A DNA stretch of 64,000 nucleotides from RGIG3102 sp964507095 (GTDB lineage: Bacteria; Bacillota; Clostridia; Oscillospirales; Ruminococcaceae). This document shows positions 8,691 through 17,070 of the stretch, piece after piece; the first letter of the stretch is position 1, and each line of letters begins with the position of its first letter. A program made the position numbers and the translations under genes. Under the pieces are notes generated by a model that saw only the letters and a list, made by a program, of their open reading frames with translations, ran no database searches and was not told where the DNA came from. The stretch spans positions 1-64,000 of the forward strand of contig CAZDOS010000003.1 in assembly GCA_964507095.1 (NCBI GenBank), given 5' to 3'.

Positions 8691-9914
8691 TTATCCGTTC
8701 TTTTCCCGTGCCAAGGCTTTCTTTGCCTCGTAGATCTGTTCCCTGAAGGCCTCATCGCAGAATATTCTGAGTGCAAAATACACCTGTGTGAGGATCGCCT
8801 TGTGCAGTCCGGCAAAACCCTTCTCTCCGTGCACGTATTCCAGGAAAACCTCCTCATGGCAGGTCGATCCGTCCTGATTTCCTATTCCGAAATGTCCCAT
8901 GACCGTCGGACATGCCCATGACACATTGCCCACGTCAGAAGATCCCGATGGCTTTGTGAGAGTAGTGTCTATATTCTCCCTGGCGACACCTGCAAGCTCC
9001 ATGCAGTCGCCGAAAGCGTCGATCATGAACTGCTGAGGCTTCATGTTGTCATAGCTGTTCTCAAAGTATCTGTATTCCATGGTGGCTCCGGTCATGAGGG
9101 CAGCTCCTCTGGCGCAGTTTATTACCTTCTCCGTCAGTTCGTTGAGATATTTTCTGTCTGCTGCCCTTATATACCACTTGCTCTGCCGATATGCAGGCAC
9201 GACATTAGGGGCAAGTCCGCCGTTTGAGATGATACCGTGGATCCTTGCGTCCTCTGTAGTGTGCTGTCTCAGAGCGTTGACTCCGTCGAACATCAAATAG
9301 CAGGCATCGAGAGCGTTTATTCCTCTTTCAGGCGCTCCCGCTGCATGGCTGGAAACTCCGTGGTATGTGAATTCTACGCTGTCGATTGCAAGGAACTGGC
9401 TCCCCAGATCGCACTTGTCTCCGCCCGTGATGTGTATCTGCATGGCGGCGTCGATATCCTCGAATCCGCCGTTGTTCACCATGTCTACCTTTCCTCCGAA
9501 GTTCTCCTCGGCAGGGCAGCCCATATATACGATCGTTCCATCAAAATTGTCCTTGAGCTTTGCAAGTACCCGGCATGCGCCGAAGGTATTTGCAGCTATC
9601 CAGTTGTGGCCGCAGGCATGTCCGTTCTGATCCTTGTTCGGTCCGTATCCCGGAAGTGCGTCATATTCGGCAAGAAATGCCACCTTCGGGTGTCCGCTGC
9701 CGTATTCTCCCCTGAAGGCGGTTTCCCAGCCCCCGAACGGCATAGTGACCTTAAATCCGATAGACTCCAGCATTTTTGTTAGATAATTGCTGGACTGTAT
9801 CTCGTTTCCGCCTATCTCGGCAAAATCATATATCTGCCGGCATACCGCCTCATATGTTGAAGCTCCTTGTTCCTCAAGCTCTCTAGCGAGCTCATATATC
9901 CTATCAAGTTCCAT
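8691..9914 (-). CDS. M20-family amidohydrolase/peptidase (AbgB/HipO-like)
   Basis: A 407-residue zinc amidohydrolase. The metal-binding core is visible as FLAEYDALPGYG and NGHACGHNW (residues about 80-105) and CPAEENFGG near 133, followed by a dimerisation domain (about 180-290) and a final metal-site His in the C-terminal third. Relatives cleave N-acyl amino acids, aminobenzoyl-glutamate or small peptides. It is the second gene of an operon with a YfcC-type permease whose leader is a lysine riboswitch, so it plausibly releases lysine from an imported amide or peptide; that substrate is inference. The ribosome site before ATG 9914 is GGGGAGAAAAGGG. Confidence 0.88.
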   Translation of the reverse strand: MELDRIYELARELEEQGASTYEAVCRQIYDFAEIGGNEIQSSNYLTKMLESIGFKVTMPFGGWETAFRGEYGSGHPKVAFLAEYDALPGYGPNKDQNGHACGHNWIAANTFGACRVLAKLKDNFDGTIVYMGCPAEENFGGKVDMVNNGGFEDIDAAMQIHITGGDKCDLGSQFLAIDSVEFTYHGVSSHAAGAPERGINALDACYLMFDGVNALRQHTTEDARIHGIISNGGLAPNVVPAYRQSKWYIRAADRKYLNELTEKVINCARGAALMTGATMEYRYFENSYDNMKPQQFMIDAFGDCMELAGVARENIDTTLTKPSGSSDVGNVSWACPTVMGHFGIGNQDGSTCHEEVFLEYVHGEKGFAGLHKAILTQVYFALRIFCDEAFREQIYEAKKALAREKNG

Positions 9915-9947
9915 TCCCTTTTCTCCCCATTCATCATATATGCGACA

Positions 9948-9969
9948 GGGGACAGTATCCGCTGTCCCC
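9948..9969 (-). other. Intercistronic hairpin between permease and M20 genes
   Basis: A perfect 8-bp inverted repeat (9948-9955 with 9962-9969; GGGGACAG) lies between the two genes of the minus-strand operon. With no T-run it is more likely a processing, stability or partial attenuation element than a terminator. Confidence 0.45.
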
Positions 9970-9977
9970 CGTTGATA

Positions 9978-11378
9978 TTAAAGTCCTATCATTACAGCCA
10001 GAGATATCCAGAACACTTCCATAACGAACATGATCCCGAACAGAGGTGCTATCCACTTGAACCACTTGTTTATAGGCAGTCCCATAAGACCGGCAGCCGT
10101 TGCGACTCCAGTAGGTATGAACATGTTGGAATAACCGTCTCCGAATGAGAACGCGAGACAAGCCACCTGCCTTGAGATTCCCAGAAGGTCCGCAAGAGGT
10201 GCCATGATAGGCATCGTTGCAGTCGCCTGACCGGAACCCGAAGGTATGAACATGTTCATGATGTTCTGGACGATCACCATCAGTATGCCGGAGAAGATAC
10301 CGGAGGCTCCCCGCAGAGCTGTTGCAGCTCCGTAGAGGATGGTGTCTATTATCATTCCGTTCTGGAGGACGATGAGTATGGTCCTTGAGACTCCGCAGAT
10401 GAGCGCTCCGAAAAGCATCTCCTTCGAAGACCGGATGAAGTTTGTGGCTATCTCGCTGGGTCCGAACCCGCCGAGTATGCCTTCAACGATCATTCCGATA
10501 AGGAAAAGCGTGGCAAGTTCCTCAATATACCATTCCTTGACAATAACGCCCCAGACCATGATACCTATGACGGCGACAAACACCAGTCCGCAGATGATAT
10601 GTCTAGGTTCCATCTCCGTGCTGACCAGCTCATCCTGGCTCTTCCCCGCGCCGAGATTGGCAAATTCCGTTCCGTAGAGCAGGCTCTTGGTCGGATCCCT
10701 TCTGATCTTGGAGGCATATCTCCATACATATGCGATTCCGATGGCTTCCATAACAACAAGGATTATCACTCTGTAAATGAGCATTTCCTGCGTAAGTGTG
10801 ATCCCGGCCACCTGGTTTGCGACTCCGAGAGTGAACGGGTTGAGCATTGACGACGCAAAACCTATCTGTACTCCGATATATACTATGGAGGCTCCGACTA
10901 TTGCGTCATACCCCAGCGCGGCAGCTATGCCGATGAACACGGGGTACATCCCGTATGTCTCCTCGCTCATGCCCATGGTCGAGCCAAGTATTCCGAATAT
11001 GATCATTATGATCGCGAACACTATCTGAATGTTGAAATGCTGGGTTTTCCTGATGAGCGCTCCCATCATGGCATCGAACGTGCCGTTCTTCATCAGGTTG
11101 TATACGAATCCGTATGCGAAGAGGATGAAGAATATGATGTCGCTTACCCGGTTGAAACCCTGTACGAGAGCCCTGAACACTCCTATGACGCCTACCGGAG
11201 AGGATTCGACAACGTGGTACGATCCGTCCACTATGACTGTCCTTCCGGCCTCGTTGACCACTCTGTCGTAGCTGCCCCGCGGAATTATCCACGTGAGCAG
11301 TGCGCAGACACAGATCATTGCGAAGATGATGACGTAGCTGTTCGGCATTTTGAACGAACGCCTGTTTCTTGTTTCCAT
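9978..11378 (-). CDS. YfcC/DcuC-family permease under lysine-riboswitch control
   Basis: A 466-residue polytopic membrane protein with about 12 hydrophobic segments. The N-terminal FKMPNSYVIIFAMI followed by LLTWIIPRGSYDRV, and a late IPSGSGQATATMPIMAPL, are typical of the YfcC (C4-dicarboxylate/arginine-antiporter-like) family. ATG 11378 has CAGGAGAC before it; the frame runs further up into the leader without a ribosome site. It heads an operon with the M20 amidohydrolase. The upstream minus-strand lysine aptamer and terminator predict expression when lysine is scarce, so uptake of lysine or a lysine conjugate is the best guess. Family confident, substrate inferred. Confidence 0.88.
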   Translation of the reverse strand: METRNRRSFKMPNSYVIIFAMICVCALLTWIIPRGSYDRVVNEAGRTVIVDGSYHVVESSPVGVIGVFRALVQGFNRVSDIIFFILFAYGFVYNLMKNGTFDAMMGALIRKTQHFNIQIVFAIIMIIFGILGSTMGMSEETYGMYPVFIGIAAALGYDAIVGASIVYIGVQIGFASSMLNPFTLGVANQVAGITLTQEMLIYRVIILVVMEAIGIAYVWRYASKIRRDPTKSLLYGTEFANLGAGKSQDELVSTEMEPRHIICGLVFVAVIGIMVWGVIVKEWYIEELATLFLIGMIVEGILGGFGPSEIATNFIRSSKEMLFGALICGVSRTILIVLQNGMIIDTILYGAATALRGASGIFSGILMVIVQNIMNMFIPSGSGQATATMPIMAPLADLLGISRQVACLAFSFGDGYSNMFIPTGVATAAGLMGLPINKWFKWIAPLFGIMFVMEVFWISLAVMIGL

Positions 11379-11408
11379 TTTTCTGTCTCCTGTTGTCTTT
11401 TTTACCGT

Positions 11409-11446
11409 TAAACAAAACAAAAGTCGGTGCATAAGAATGCATCGAC
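11409..11446 (-). terminator. Riboswitch-controlled terminator before the permease gene
   Basis: A 10-bp stem with one G-U pair (11437-11446 with 11423-11432) is followed on the minus strand by a T-rich tail (TTTTGTTTTGTTT). It lies between the lysine aptamer and the permease start and is the expected expression platform. Confidence 0.85.
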
Positions 11447-11489
11447 TCTAAAGAGACATAGAATGACAGCACCCCATACAACTACCTTT

Positions 11490-11656
11490 GATAGCGCTCC
11501 GCTGCGAGCCGGTATACCCGCAGCGACAGTTCTGCACCTCTTTGATGCAGCCCCAACCGGACTTCTGACGATCCGATTTCGGCGTCGATCCCTTTCGGCA
11601 TGTTTCCCGGGCTTCCGGCCTCCGCATGCGTACTGATGATAAACGCGACCTCTACC
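11490..11656 (-). promoter_or_regulatory. Lysine riboswitch (L-box), minus-strand copy
   Basis: Read on the minus strand, the leader has the L-box hallmarks: GGTAGAGGTCGCG at the 5' end, an internal GACGCCGAAATCGGA block, and GGAGCGCTATC at the 3' end. P1 pairs GGTAG (11652-11656) with CTATC (11490-11494). These match the conserved AGAGG(T/C)GCG, GTCGCCGAA and GGGCTATC elements of known lysine riboswitches. A terminator follows 44 nt downstream. High lysine should terminate transcription of the permease-M20 operon. Confidence 0.9.
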
Positions 11657-11680
11657 TCAAGTATTGTGAGGTATGGGCAT

Positions 11681-11709
11681 ATCTTATTCACTTATGTTCA
11701 TTTTGTCAA
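11681..11709 (-). promoter_or_regulatory. Promoter of the permease-M20 operon
   Basis: Minus strand TTGACA (11704-11709), 17-bp spacer, TAAGAT (11681-11686). The predicted transcript starts just before the lysine aptamer. Confidence 0.8.
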
Positions 11710-11807
11710 ATATTTCAGGAAAATTTGTACAAAGCAACAAAAACCGTCTGATTTTGCTCTGCCTTTTGTGCATACGACAGTATTTTTATCCTCTCAGAGC
11801 ATATGAG

Positions 11808-11837
11808 TTGACATTATGTCCATCTGTAGTATACAAT
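11808..11837 (+). promoter_or_regulatory. Promoter of the YtcJ-type amidohydrolase gene
   Basis: TTGACA (11808-11813), 18-bp spacer, TACAAT (11832-11837). Transcription would start at about 11843, a few bases before the plus-strand lysine aptamer. Confidence 0.8.
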
Positions 11838-11848
11838 CACACATGGAA

Positions 11849-12000
11849 GATAGAGGCGCGGCAGCGATGAAACCGGTCTAGAGGGCACTCGATGATCTCC
11901 GGTAGAGGCAATGTCGCCGAAATGGACATGAAGGCATTCATGCCTGTTGGTGCAAGGGACAACACCCTGTGCACTCCTGCAACAATGCAGAGGGGCTATC
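11849..12000 (+). promoter_or_regulatory. Lysine riboswitch (L-box), plus-strand copy
   Basis: The leader reads GATAGAGGCGCGG at its start, contains AATGTCGCCGAAATGGACA, and ends AGAGGGGCTATCAC. P1 pairs GATAG (11849-11853) with CTATC (11996-12000). Conserved elements and their order match known lysine riboswitches such as the B. subtilis lysC leader. A terminator follows within 15 nt. It should switch off the downstream amidohydrolase when lysine is plentiful. Confidence 0.93.
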
Positions 12001-12011
12001 ACTTTATTGTG

Positions 12012-12037
12012 GTCGGGCTCTGCGTCCCGGCTTTTTT
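12012..12037 (+). terminator. Riboswitch-controlled terminator before the YtcJ-type gene
   Basis: GTCGGG (12012-12017) pairs with CCCGGC (12026-12031) with one G-U pair, followed by six T residues. It sits between the lysine aptamer and the ribosome site of the amidohydrolase gene. Confidence 0.82.
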
Positions 12038-12078
12038 ATTTGTCAAATGAGATCATATATATCAAGGAGGAAACCCAC

Positions 12079-13686
12079 ATGACTCAGGTTTATTTCAACG
12101 GCAAGATCTACGTCGAGAGAGACCGCTTCGTAGATGCAGTATTGGTCGAAGACGGTGTCATCTCGAAGATCGGCACATATGAGGAAGTTACGGAGGGCCT
12201 TTGCCCTAAGTGTGAGAAAGAGCTGATCGATCTTGGCGGAAAGACCATGATCCCGGGCTTCAACGATTCACACCAGCATCTCCTCAACTCAGGACGGGCA
12301 ATGTCCAATGTCAGGCTCGCAGGCTCAACAAAGCTGTCTGACCTCATTGACAGAGGCAGAGAATTCATCGCCTCCAGAGAACTTGAGCCGGGCGATGTCG
12401 TAGTAGGCTCAGGCTGGAACCAGGACTATTTCACCGATGAGGCAAGGATGCCTACACGCTACGATCTGGACAAGATCAGTACAGAGTATCCTATCATCTT
12501 CTCAAGAGCATGCGGTCACATCAGTGTTGCAAACTCAAAGGCTCTCGAACTGGCCGGCATCACACGCGACACGGAGCCTCTGCCGGGCGGTGTAATCTAT
12601 CATGACGAGAACGGCGAGCCTAACGGACTTACAAGTGAAAACGCCCAGCGGCAGGTAAGGAAGATCGTTCCGTCTACTTCCGTCGATACAGTCGTCAGAA
12701 ATCTAAAGGTCGGCATGAAGTACGCAGCGGCATACGGCATCACAAGCGTTCAGCCTAACGACATCAGGACTGCTGACTACAAGATCATCATGGAAGGCTA
12801 TGACAAGCTATATGAGACATATCCTGACGCGATAAGGGTCTATCACCAGTCAAACATTCCGGATCCTGTCCTCTTCAGGGAATTCCTTGAGAGCGGTCAT
12901 CAGACCGGTGCAGGAAATGACATGCAGAAGTTCGGTCCACTCAAGCTCTTCGTTGACGGCTCACTCGGTGCAAGAACAGCCTGGATGAAGAAGCCTTACG
13001 CAGACGATCCTTCGACCAGCGGCGTTCCTACAATGACAGACGAGCAGCTTGATGAGCTGGTGCAGATTGCTGACAGCCATGACACCCAGGTAGCTATCCA
13101 TGCAATTGGCGATGCAGCCATCCAGCAGGTCCTTGATGCCTACTCAAAGGTCATCGAAGGCAGGAACAACAAGAACAGGCATGCTGTTATCCACGTTCAG
13201 GTCACCGACCAGGCCATGCTTGACACCTTCTACAACAAGGACATCCTCGCACAGGTCCAGCCTATATTCATAGACTATGACATGAACGTCATCTATGACC
13301 GCGTAGGCAAGGAGTTGGCCGAGACTAGCTACAACTTCGGAACCCTCTTCCGCATGGGCGTACACACATCCTACGGTACTGACAGCCCTGTTGAAGACAT
13401 GCAGCCTTTCCACAACCTCTACTGTGCAGTGACAAGGAAGAGGCTCAGGGAGGACAAGGTCTATCTGCCTGGCGAGAGAGTCGACATCTACGATGCCATC
13501 GACCAGTACACCATAGGCAGCGCCTACTGCTCATTCGATGAGAACAGGAAGGGCCGTATCAAGCCTGGTTATCTGGCAGACTTTGCAGTTCTCGACAGAG
13601 ACATCTTCACCATCCCTGATGATGAGATCAAGGACGTCCAGTGCGTCATGACCTTCGTCGGCGGAAGAAAGATCTTCGAAAGATAA
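12079..13686 (+). CDS. YtcJ-family metal-dependent amidohydrolase
   Basis: A 535-residue amidohydrolase of the YtcJ type (Amidohydro_3). Metal-site motifs are NDSHQH (about residue 68), DGSLGART in the middle, IHAIGD near 340, HVQVTD near 373 and YGTDSPVE near 434. Relatives are exoenzyme-like hydrolases or deaminases of largely unknown substrate. ATG 12079 follows AAGGAGG; the open frame runs upstream through the riboswitch, so the longer start is rejected. It is the only gene behind the plus-strand lysine riboswitch, implying a part in obtaining lysine or using a lysine derivative; this is inference. Confidence 0.9.
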   Translation: MTQVYFNGKIYVERDRFVDAVLVEDGVISKIGTYEEVTEGLCPKCEKELIDLGGKTMIPGFNDSHQHLLNSGRAMSNVRLAGSTKLSDLIDRGREFIASRELEPGDVVVGSGWNQDYFTDEARMPTRYDLDKISTEYPIIFSRACGHISVANSKALELAGITRDTEPLPGGVIYHDENGEPNGLTSENAQRQVRKIVPSTSVDTVVRNLKVGMKYAAAYGITSVQPNDIRTADYKIIMEGYDKLYETYPDAIRVYHQSNIPDPVLFREFLESGHQTGAGNDMQKFGPLKLFVDGSLGARTAWMKKPYADDPSTSGVPTMTDEQLDELVQIADSHDTQVAIHAIGDAAIQQVLDAYSKVIEGRNNKNRHAVIHVQVTDQAMLDTFYNKDILAQVQPIFIDYDMNVIYDRVGKELAETSYNFGTLFRMGVHTSYGTDSPVEDMQPFHNLYCAVTRKRLREDKVYLPGERVDIYDAIDQYTIGSAYCSFDENRKGRIKPGYLADFAVLDRDIFTIPDDEIKDVQCVMTFVGGRKIFER

Positions 13687-13703
13687 TTTACACAACGACA
13701 AAA

Positions 13704-13730
13704 AAAAGCTCAGCCGTAGGCTGAGCTTTT
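13704..13730. terminator. Bidirectional terminator between amidohydrolase and mgtE
   Basis: A 12-bp perfect stem (13704-13715 with 13719-13730; AGCTCAGCC core) with T-runs on both strands serves the convergent amidohydrolase and mgtE genes. Confidence 0.9.
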
Positions 13731-13745
13731 TTATATGTCGATATG

Positions 13746-15248
13746 TCACAGAGTCTCGATGTGGAGAACGTTTATGAGCAGCATCCACACCAGACTGTAA
13801 TAACTGACGACAGCCACAAGGTCGTTTACCGTGGTGATGAGCGGACCGGATGCAACGGCAGGGTCCACTCCGACCTTCTTGAACAGCATAGGAATGCCGC
13901 TTCCGACGAAGCTTGATATCATCATTGCCACGACAAGCGCCAACGCAACGCAGGCGGATATTGCAAAAGAAGTCTGAAGGTCCCTGCCTTTGATAAAATG
14001 CAGATAAAGACCGATGACTACAAACGCCAGAACGCCCAGAAGCGCTCCGTTTATGAGACCCACTCTCATTTCCTTGAATATCAGCTTGAACTTTTCCCCC
14101 GTAGTAAGGGAATCGTCCTGAATCGCCCTGATCGTGACGGCCAGGCTCTGGGTCCCCGCATTACCTGCCATGCCCAGTATGAGCGACTGAAACGCCATGG
14201 CAATAGGCAATACGGCCACGACGACTTCGAACCTTCCGACGACCGAGGAAACCACCATGCCCAAGAGCAGCAGGATTATCAGCCAAGGGAGCCTCTTCCT
14301 CATCGAATCCTTTATAGGTTCGTCGATGTCTTCGCTTTCGGTACCGCCGCCGAGACGGATGATATCCTCATCCTGCTCCTCAACGAGAACATCGATGATG
14401 TCGTCGACAGTGATTATGCCGAGCATGGCGCCCTTCCTGTTCACGACAGCGATCGCCTTCAGGTCATATTTCGAGACGAGTGTCGCGACCTCTTCCTGAT
14501 CGGCTTCCGGAGTGGTCGTGATGACATTGTCATCCATTATATCCGTCAGCTTTGCCTCGTTCCTGGCTATGAGGATATCTCTCAGGTCAGCTGTGCCGAT
14601 GAGCTTTTTGGCTGAATCTACGACAAATATGGTCTCGATGACCTCTGTCTTCGGACCTATCTCCTTGATCTTCCTGAGCGTCTCTCCTACAGTAAGTGAA
14701 CTGTCTATGGCGATATATTCTGTGGTCATGATACCGCCGGCCGAATCATCATCGTAGGTAAGAAGCGTCTTCAGCTGGTCGGTGTCCCTTCCCTTCATCA
14801 TGTTCATCAGGGACTTGGACTTATCCACAGGCATGTCCCCGACAATGTCCGCTATATCGTCGTTCGACATGTATGAGAAGAGTGACAGTATCTTCTTGTA
14901 GCCAAGCAGCTTTGTGAACCTCTGCCGCAGATCCTCATCCATCTGCTCCAGTATGGCAGCCATATGCTCATCATCGACTCTTCCGTAGAACCTGAGCAGT
15001 TCATCGTCAGTAAAATCCTCCAGGGCAATCGCTATATCGATTGCATAGATAGATTCGATGACTTCATTAAGCTCCTTCTCGTCGGCAGTGAGCAGGACTT
15101 TCTTCAGGTCGACCTTGGCGTCTTCAAGTTCCTCTTCGTCGGCAGTTATGGCATCGACAAGGTCTGTTATTTCATCATTTTCACTGTCGGCTATGTCATC
15201 CAGTGCCGCTTCTTCGGCTTCGAGCATTTCTTCTCTTTCCTTATCCAT
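13746..15248 (-). CDS. mgtE: Magnesium transporter MgtE, downstream paralog
   Basis: A 500-residue MgtE Mg2+ channel. An acidic N-terminal extension (1-50) precedes the superhelical N domain (to about 190), a CBS pair (about 200-330) and a C-terminal membrane domain with five segments. NAGTQS in the pore helix and DPAVASGPLITT near the end are conserved channel motifs. ATG 15248 has AAAGGAG before it. It lies 37 bp after a close paralog with the same layout and should be co-transcribed with it. Mg2+ gating through the N and CBS domains is family knowledge. Confidence 0.95.
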   Translation of the reverse strand: MDKEREEMLEAEEAALDDIADSENDEITDLVDAITADEEELEDAKVDLKKVLLTADEKELNEVIESIYAIDIAIALEDFTDDELLRFYGRVDDEHMAAILEQMDEDLRQRFTKLLGYKKILSLFSYMSNDDIADIVGDMPVDKSKSLMNMMKGRDTDQLKTLLTYDDDSAGGIMTTEYIAIDSSLTVGETLRKIKEIGPKTEVIETIFVVDSAKKLIGTADLRDILIARNEAKLTDIMDDNVITTTPEADQEEVATLVSKYDLKAIAVVNRKGAMLGIITVDDIIDVLVEEQDEDIIRLGGGTESEDIDEPIKDSMRKRLPWLIILLLLGMVVSSVVGRFEVVVAVLPIAMAFQSLILGMAGNAGTQSLAVTIRAIQDDSLTTGEKFKLIFKEMRVGLINGALLGVLAFVVIGLYLHFIKGRDLQTSFAISACVALALVVAMMISSFVGSGIPMLFKKVGVDPAVASGPLITTVNDLVAVVSYYSLVWMLLINVLHIETL

Positions 15249-15285
15249 GACAGAACTCCTTTCCTGATTATTCAAATAACGCATG

Positions 15286-16797
15286 TCAGATTGTGATCTT
15301 CATGACATCTATGAGCAATACCCATATCAGGCCGTAATAGCAGACTACGGCCACAAGGTCGTTTACCGTGGTGATGAGCGGTCCGGAGGCAACTGCCGGG
15401 TCGATCCCTATCTTTTCAAACATCAGAGGGATTCCGCTTCCCATGAAGCTTGAGATCATCATGGCGACCACGAGTGCCATTCCGATGCAGGCAGATATCG
15501 CAAAGGCCGATTTGACGTCATGAGTCTTGAAAAAGTAGATGTAGGCCCCGATCCCGATGAAGGCGATCAACCCCATGACCAATCCGTTTAGAAGACCCAC
15601 TCGCATCTCCTTGAACACCAGCTTTATCTTATCGGAGACCGTGATGCTGTCATCCGTAAGCGCCCTTATGGTGACTGCAAGGCTCTGCGTTCCGACATTA
15701 CCTGCCATGTCAAGCACCAGCGACTGGAAAGCCATCGCAAGCGGGAGCACCGCGAGCACGACTTCAAATCTGCCGACGACCGATGACACCAGCATGCTCA
15801 AGACGAGCAATATGGCCAGCCATGGCAGTCGTTTCTTTACCGAATCCTTGACCGGTTCATCAATGTTCTCAGTCTCGGTACTACCACCCATACGGATGAG
15901 GTCTTCTTCCTGCTCTTCGACCAGAACGTCGATGATGTCATCAACGGTTATGATACCTATGAGTCCGCCTTTTCGGTTGATAACCGGTATGGCTTTAAGG
16001 TCGTATTTTGATACGAGCGACGCGACCTCCTCCTGGTCAACATCAGGAGTGACCGTGATCATGTTGTCATCCATTATGTCGCTGAGCTTCTCTGAGTCCT
16101 TTGCAATGAGGATATCCCTGAGGTCAGCCGTTCCGATGAGCTTTTTGGAAGAATCAACGACGAAGATCGTTTCAATGACCTCAGTCTTAGGACCTATTTC
16201 CTTGATCTTATCCAGCGTCTTCTCTATGGTGAGATTGCCGTCAATCGCCAGATATTCGGTGGTCATTATGCCGCCGGCCGAATCGTCTTCATAATTCAGC
16301 AGGGTCTCGATCTGGACAGTGTCCCTGTCCTTCATCATCTTCATGATTATCTTCGCGCGGTTTGTCGGCATGTCACCGACAATGTCCGCGATGTCATCGT
16401 TTGACATATAAGCAAAAACAGAGATGATCTTTCTGTATCCCAGAAGACCGACGAATCTCTGCTGAAGATCTTCATCCATCTGCTCCAGGATGGCTGCCAT
16501 ATGCTCATCATCTATCCTGCCATAGAACCTCAGGAGTTCATCATCTGTGAACTCCTCAAGCGCTATAGCTATATCGATGGCATAGACCGACTCGATGACC
16601 TCGTTAAGCTCCTGCTCATCTGCGCCGAGAAGCGTATCCTTGAGGTCGACTTTTGCCTCCTCAAGCTCCTCCTCGTCGGCAGTGATCGCGTCAACAAGAT
16701 CAGTTATCTCATCGTCAGCCTCAGCTACCTTTTCCACATCCCTGATCTCTTCGAGCATCTCGTCCTTATTGCCAAGCATCTCTCTGTTCTCTGTCAT
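15286..16797 (-). CDS. mgtE: Magnesium transporter MgtE, upstream paralog
   Basis: A 503-residue MgtE with the same domain order as its downstream neighbour: acidic start, N domain, CBS pair (about 195-330) and five-segment membrane domain with NVGTQS and DPAVASGPLITT. The two align nearly end to end, so they are a tandem duplication that has diverged (for example Ala to Val in the pore NAGTQ motif). ATG 16797 follows AAAGAGG, which is itself in the 3' arm of a hairpin. No canonical M-box was found in the long leader; control may be translational. Confidence 0.94.
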   Translation of the reverse strand: MTENREMLGNKDEMLEEIRDVEKVAEADDEITDLVDAITADEEELEEAKVDLKDTLLGADEQELNEVIESVYAIDIAIALEEFTDDELLRFYGRIDDEHMAAILEQMDEDLQQRFVGLLGYRKIISVFAYMSNDDIADIVGDMPTNRAKIIMKMMKDRDTVQIETLLNYEDDSAGGIMTTEYLAIDGNLTIEKTLDKIKEIGPKTEVIETIFVVDSSKKLIGTADLRDILIAKDSEKLSDIMDDNMITVTPDVDQEEVASLVSKYDLKAIPVINRKGGLIGIITVDDIIDVLVEEQEEDLIRMGGSTETENIDEPVKDSVKKRLPWLAILLVLSMLVSSVVGRFEVVLAVLPLAMAFQSLVLDMAGNVGTQSLAVTIRALTDDSITVSDKIKLVFKEMRVGLLNGLVMGLIAFIGIGAYIYFFKTHDVKSAFAISACIGMALVVAMMISSFMGSGIPLMFEKIGIDPAVASGPLITTVNDLVAVVCYYGLIWVLLIDVMKITI

Positions 16798-16804
16798 ATA
16801 TAAA

Positions 16805-16835
16805 ACCTCTTTCCCGACGACGCCGAAAAAGAGGT
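16805..16835 (-). promoter_or_regulatory. Hairpin occluding the mgtE ribosome site
   Basis: On the minus strand ACCTCTTT (16828-16835) pairs perfectly with AAAGAGGT (16805-16812), which contains the mgtE Shine-Dalgarno sequence 8 nt before ATG 16797. The stem would hide the ribosome site, suggesting regulated translation initiation. Confidence 0.6.
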
Positions 16836-16870
16836 ATCTATTCTTTTTGAAATCAACACCCTAAGCGTCG

Positions 16871-16921
16871 CTATTCTGTTTTCTTAAATAATCGACTACT
16901 CCCACTGGGGTCGCTACTCAC
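16871..16921 (-). CDS. Candidate 16-residue leader peptide before mgtE
   Basis: In the mgtE leader a GTG codon (16919-16921) lies about 10 nt after AAAGGAG and opens a 16-codon frame reading MSSDPSGSSRLFKKTE, ending in TAG. Codon-initiation context is good, but the frame is too short for composition tests. Leader peptides that sense Mg2+ through ribosome stalling are known for enterobacterial mgtA (MgtL); this is an analogy, not homology. Confidence 0.4.
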   Translation of the reverse strand: MSSDPSGSSRLFKKTE

Positions 16922-16975
16922 GAGTGTTCATCTCCTTTATCAATGGTTTTTATTATTCTGTTTTGTACTTAAATA
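16872..16975 (-). repeat. Direct repeat in the mgtE leader
   Basis: The minus-strand string TATTTAAG(TAC)AAAACAGAATA occurs at 16954-16975 and again without the TAC at 16872-16890. The copies flank the leader-peptide ribosome site. The purpose is unknown. Confidence 0.6.
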
Positions 16976-17002
16976 ATAGTATATGCATCGCTGAAATGTC
17001 AA
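16973..17002 (-). promoter_or_regulatory. Promoter of the mgtE pair
   Basis: Minus strand TTGACA (16997-17002), 18-bp spacer, TATTAT (16973-16978). The leader before mgtE is therefore about 170 nt, long enough for regulation. Confidence 0.65.
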
Positions 17003-17026
17003 CCTGAAATAGGTCATTCGAAGCAT

Positions 17027-17058
17027 AAAAAATAGGACCGGAAATCTCCGGTCCTATT
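17027..17058 (-). terminator. Terminator of the dTDP-sugar cluster
   Basis: An 11-bp perfect stem (17048-17058 with 17031-17041) followed by a T-run on the minus strand, right after rfbB. Confidence 0.88.
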
Positions 17059-17070
17059 GTCTGTTATGCT

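Noticed and set aside
11947..12078. N-terminal extension of the YtcJ-type amidohydrolase
   Set aside because: The open frame runs through the lysine aptamer and its terminator; AAGGAGG just before ATG 12079 decides the start.
13998..14615. 205-residue plus-strand frame inside mgtE
   Set aside because: Antisense shadow; its composition mirrors the CBS and membrane regions of MgtE.
16798..17002. M-box or yybP-ykoY riboswitch before mgtE
   Set aside because: Canonical core sequences of both classes are absent; only a GGGAGTAG-like stretch is shared, which is insufficient.
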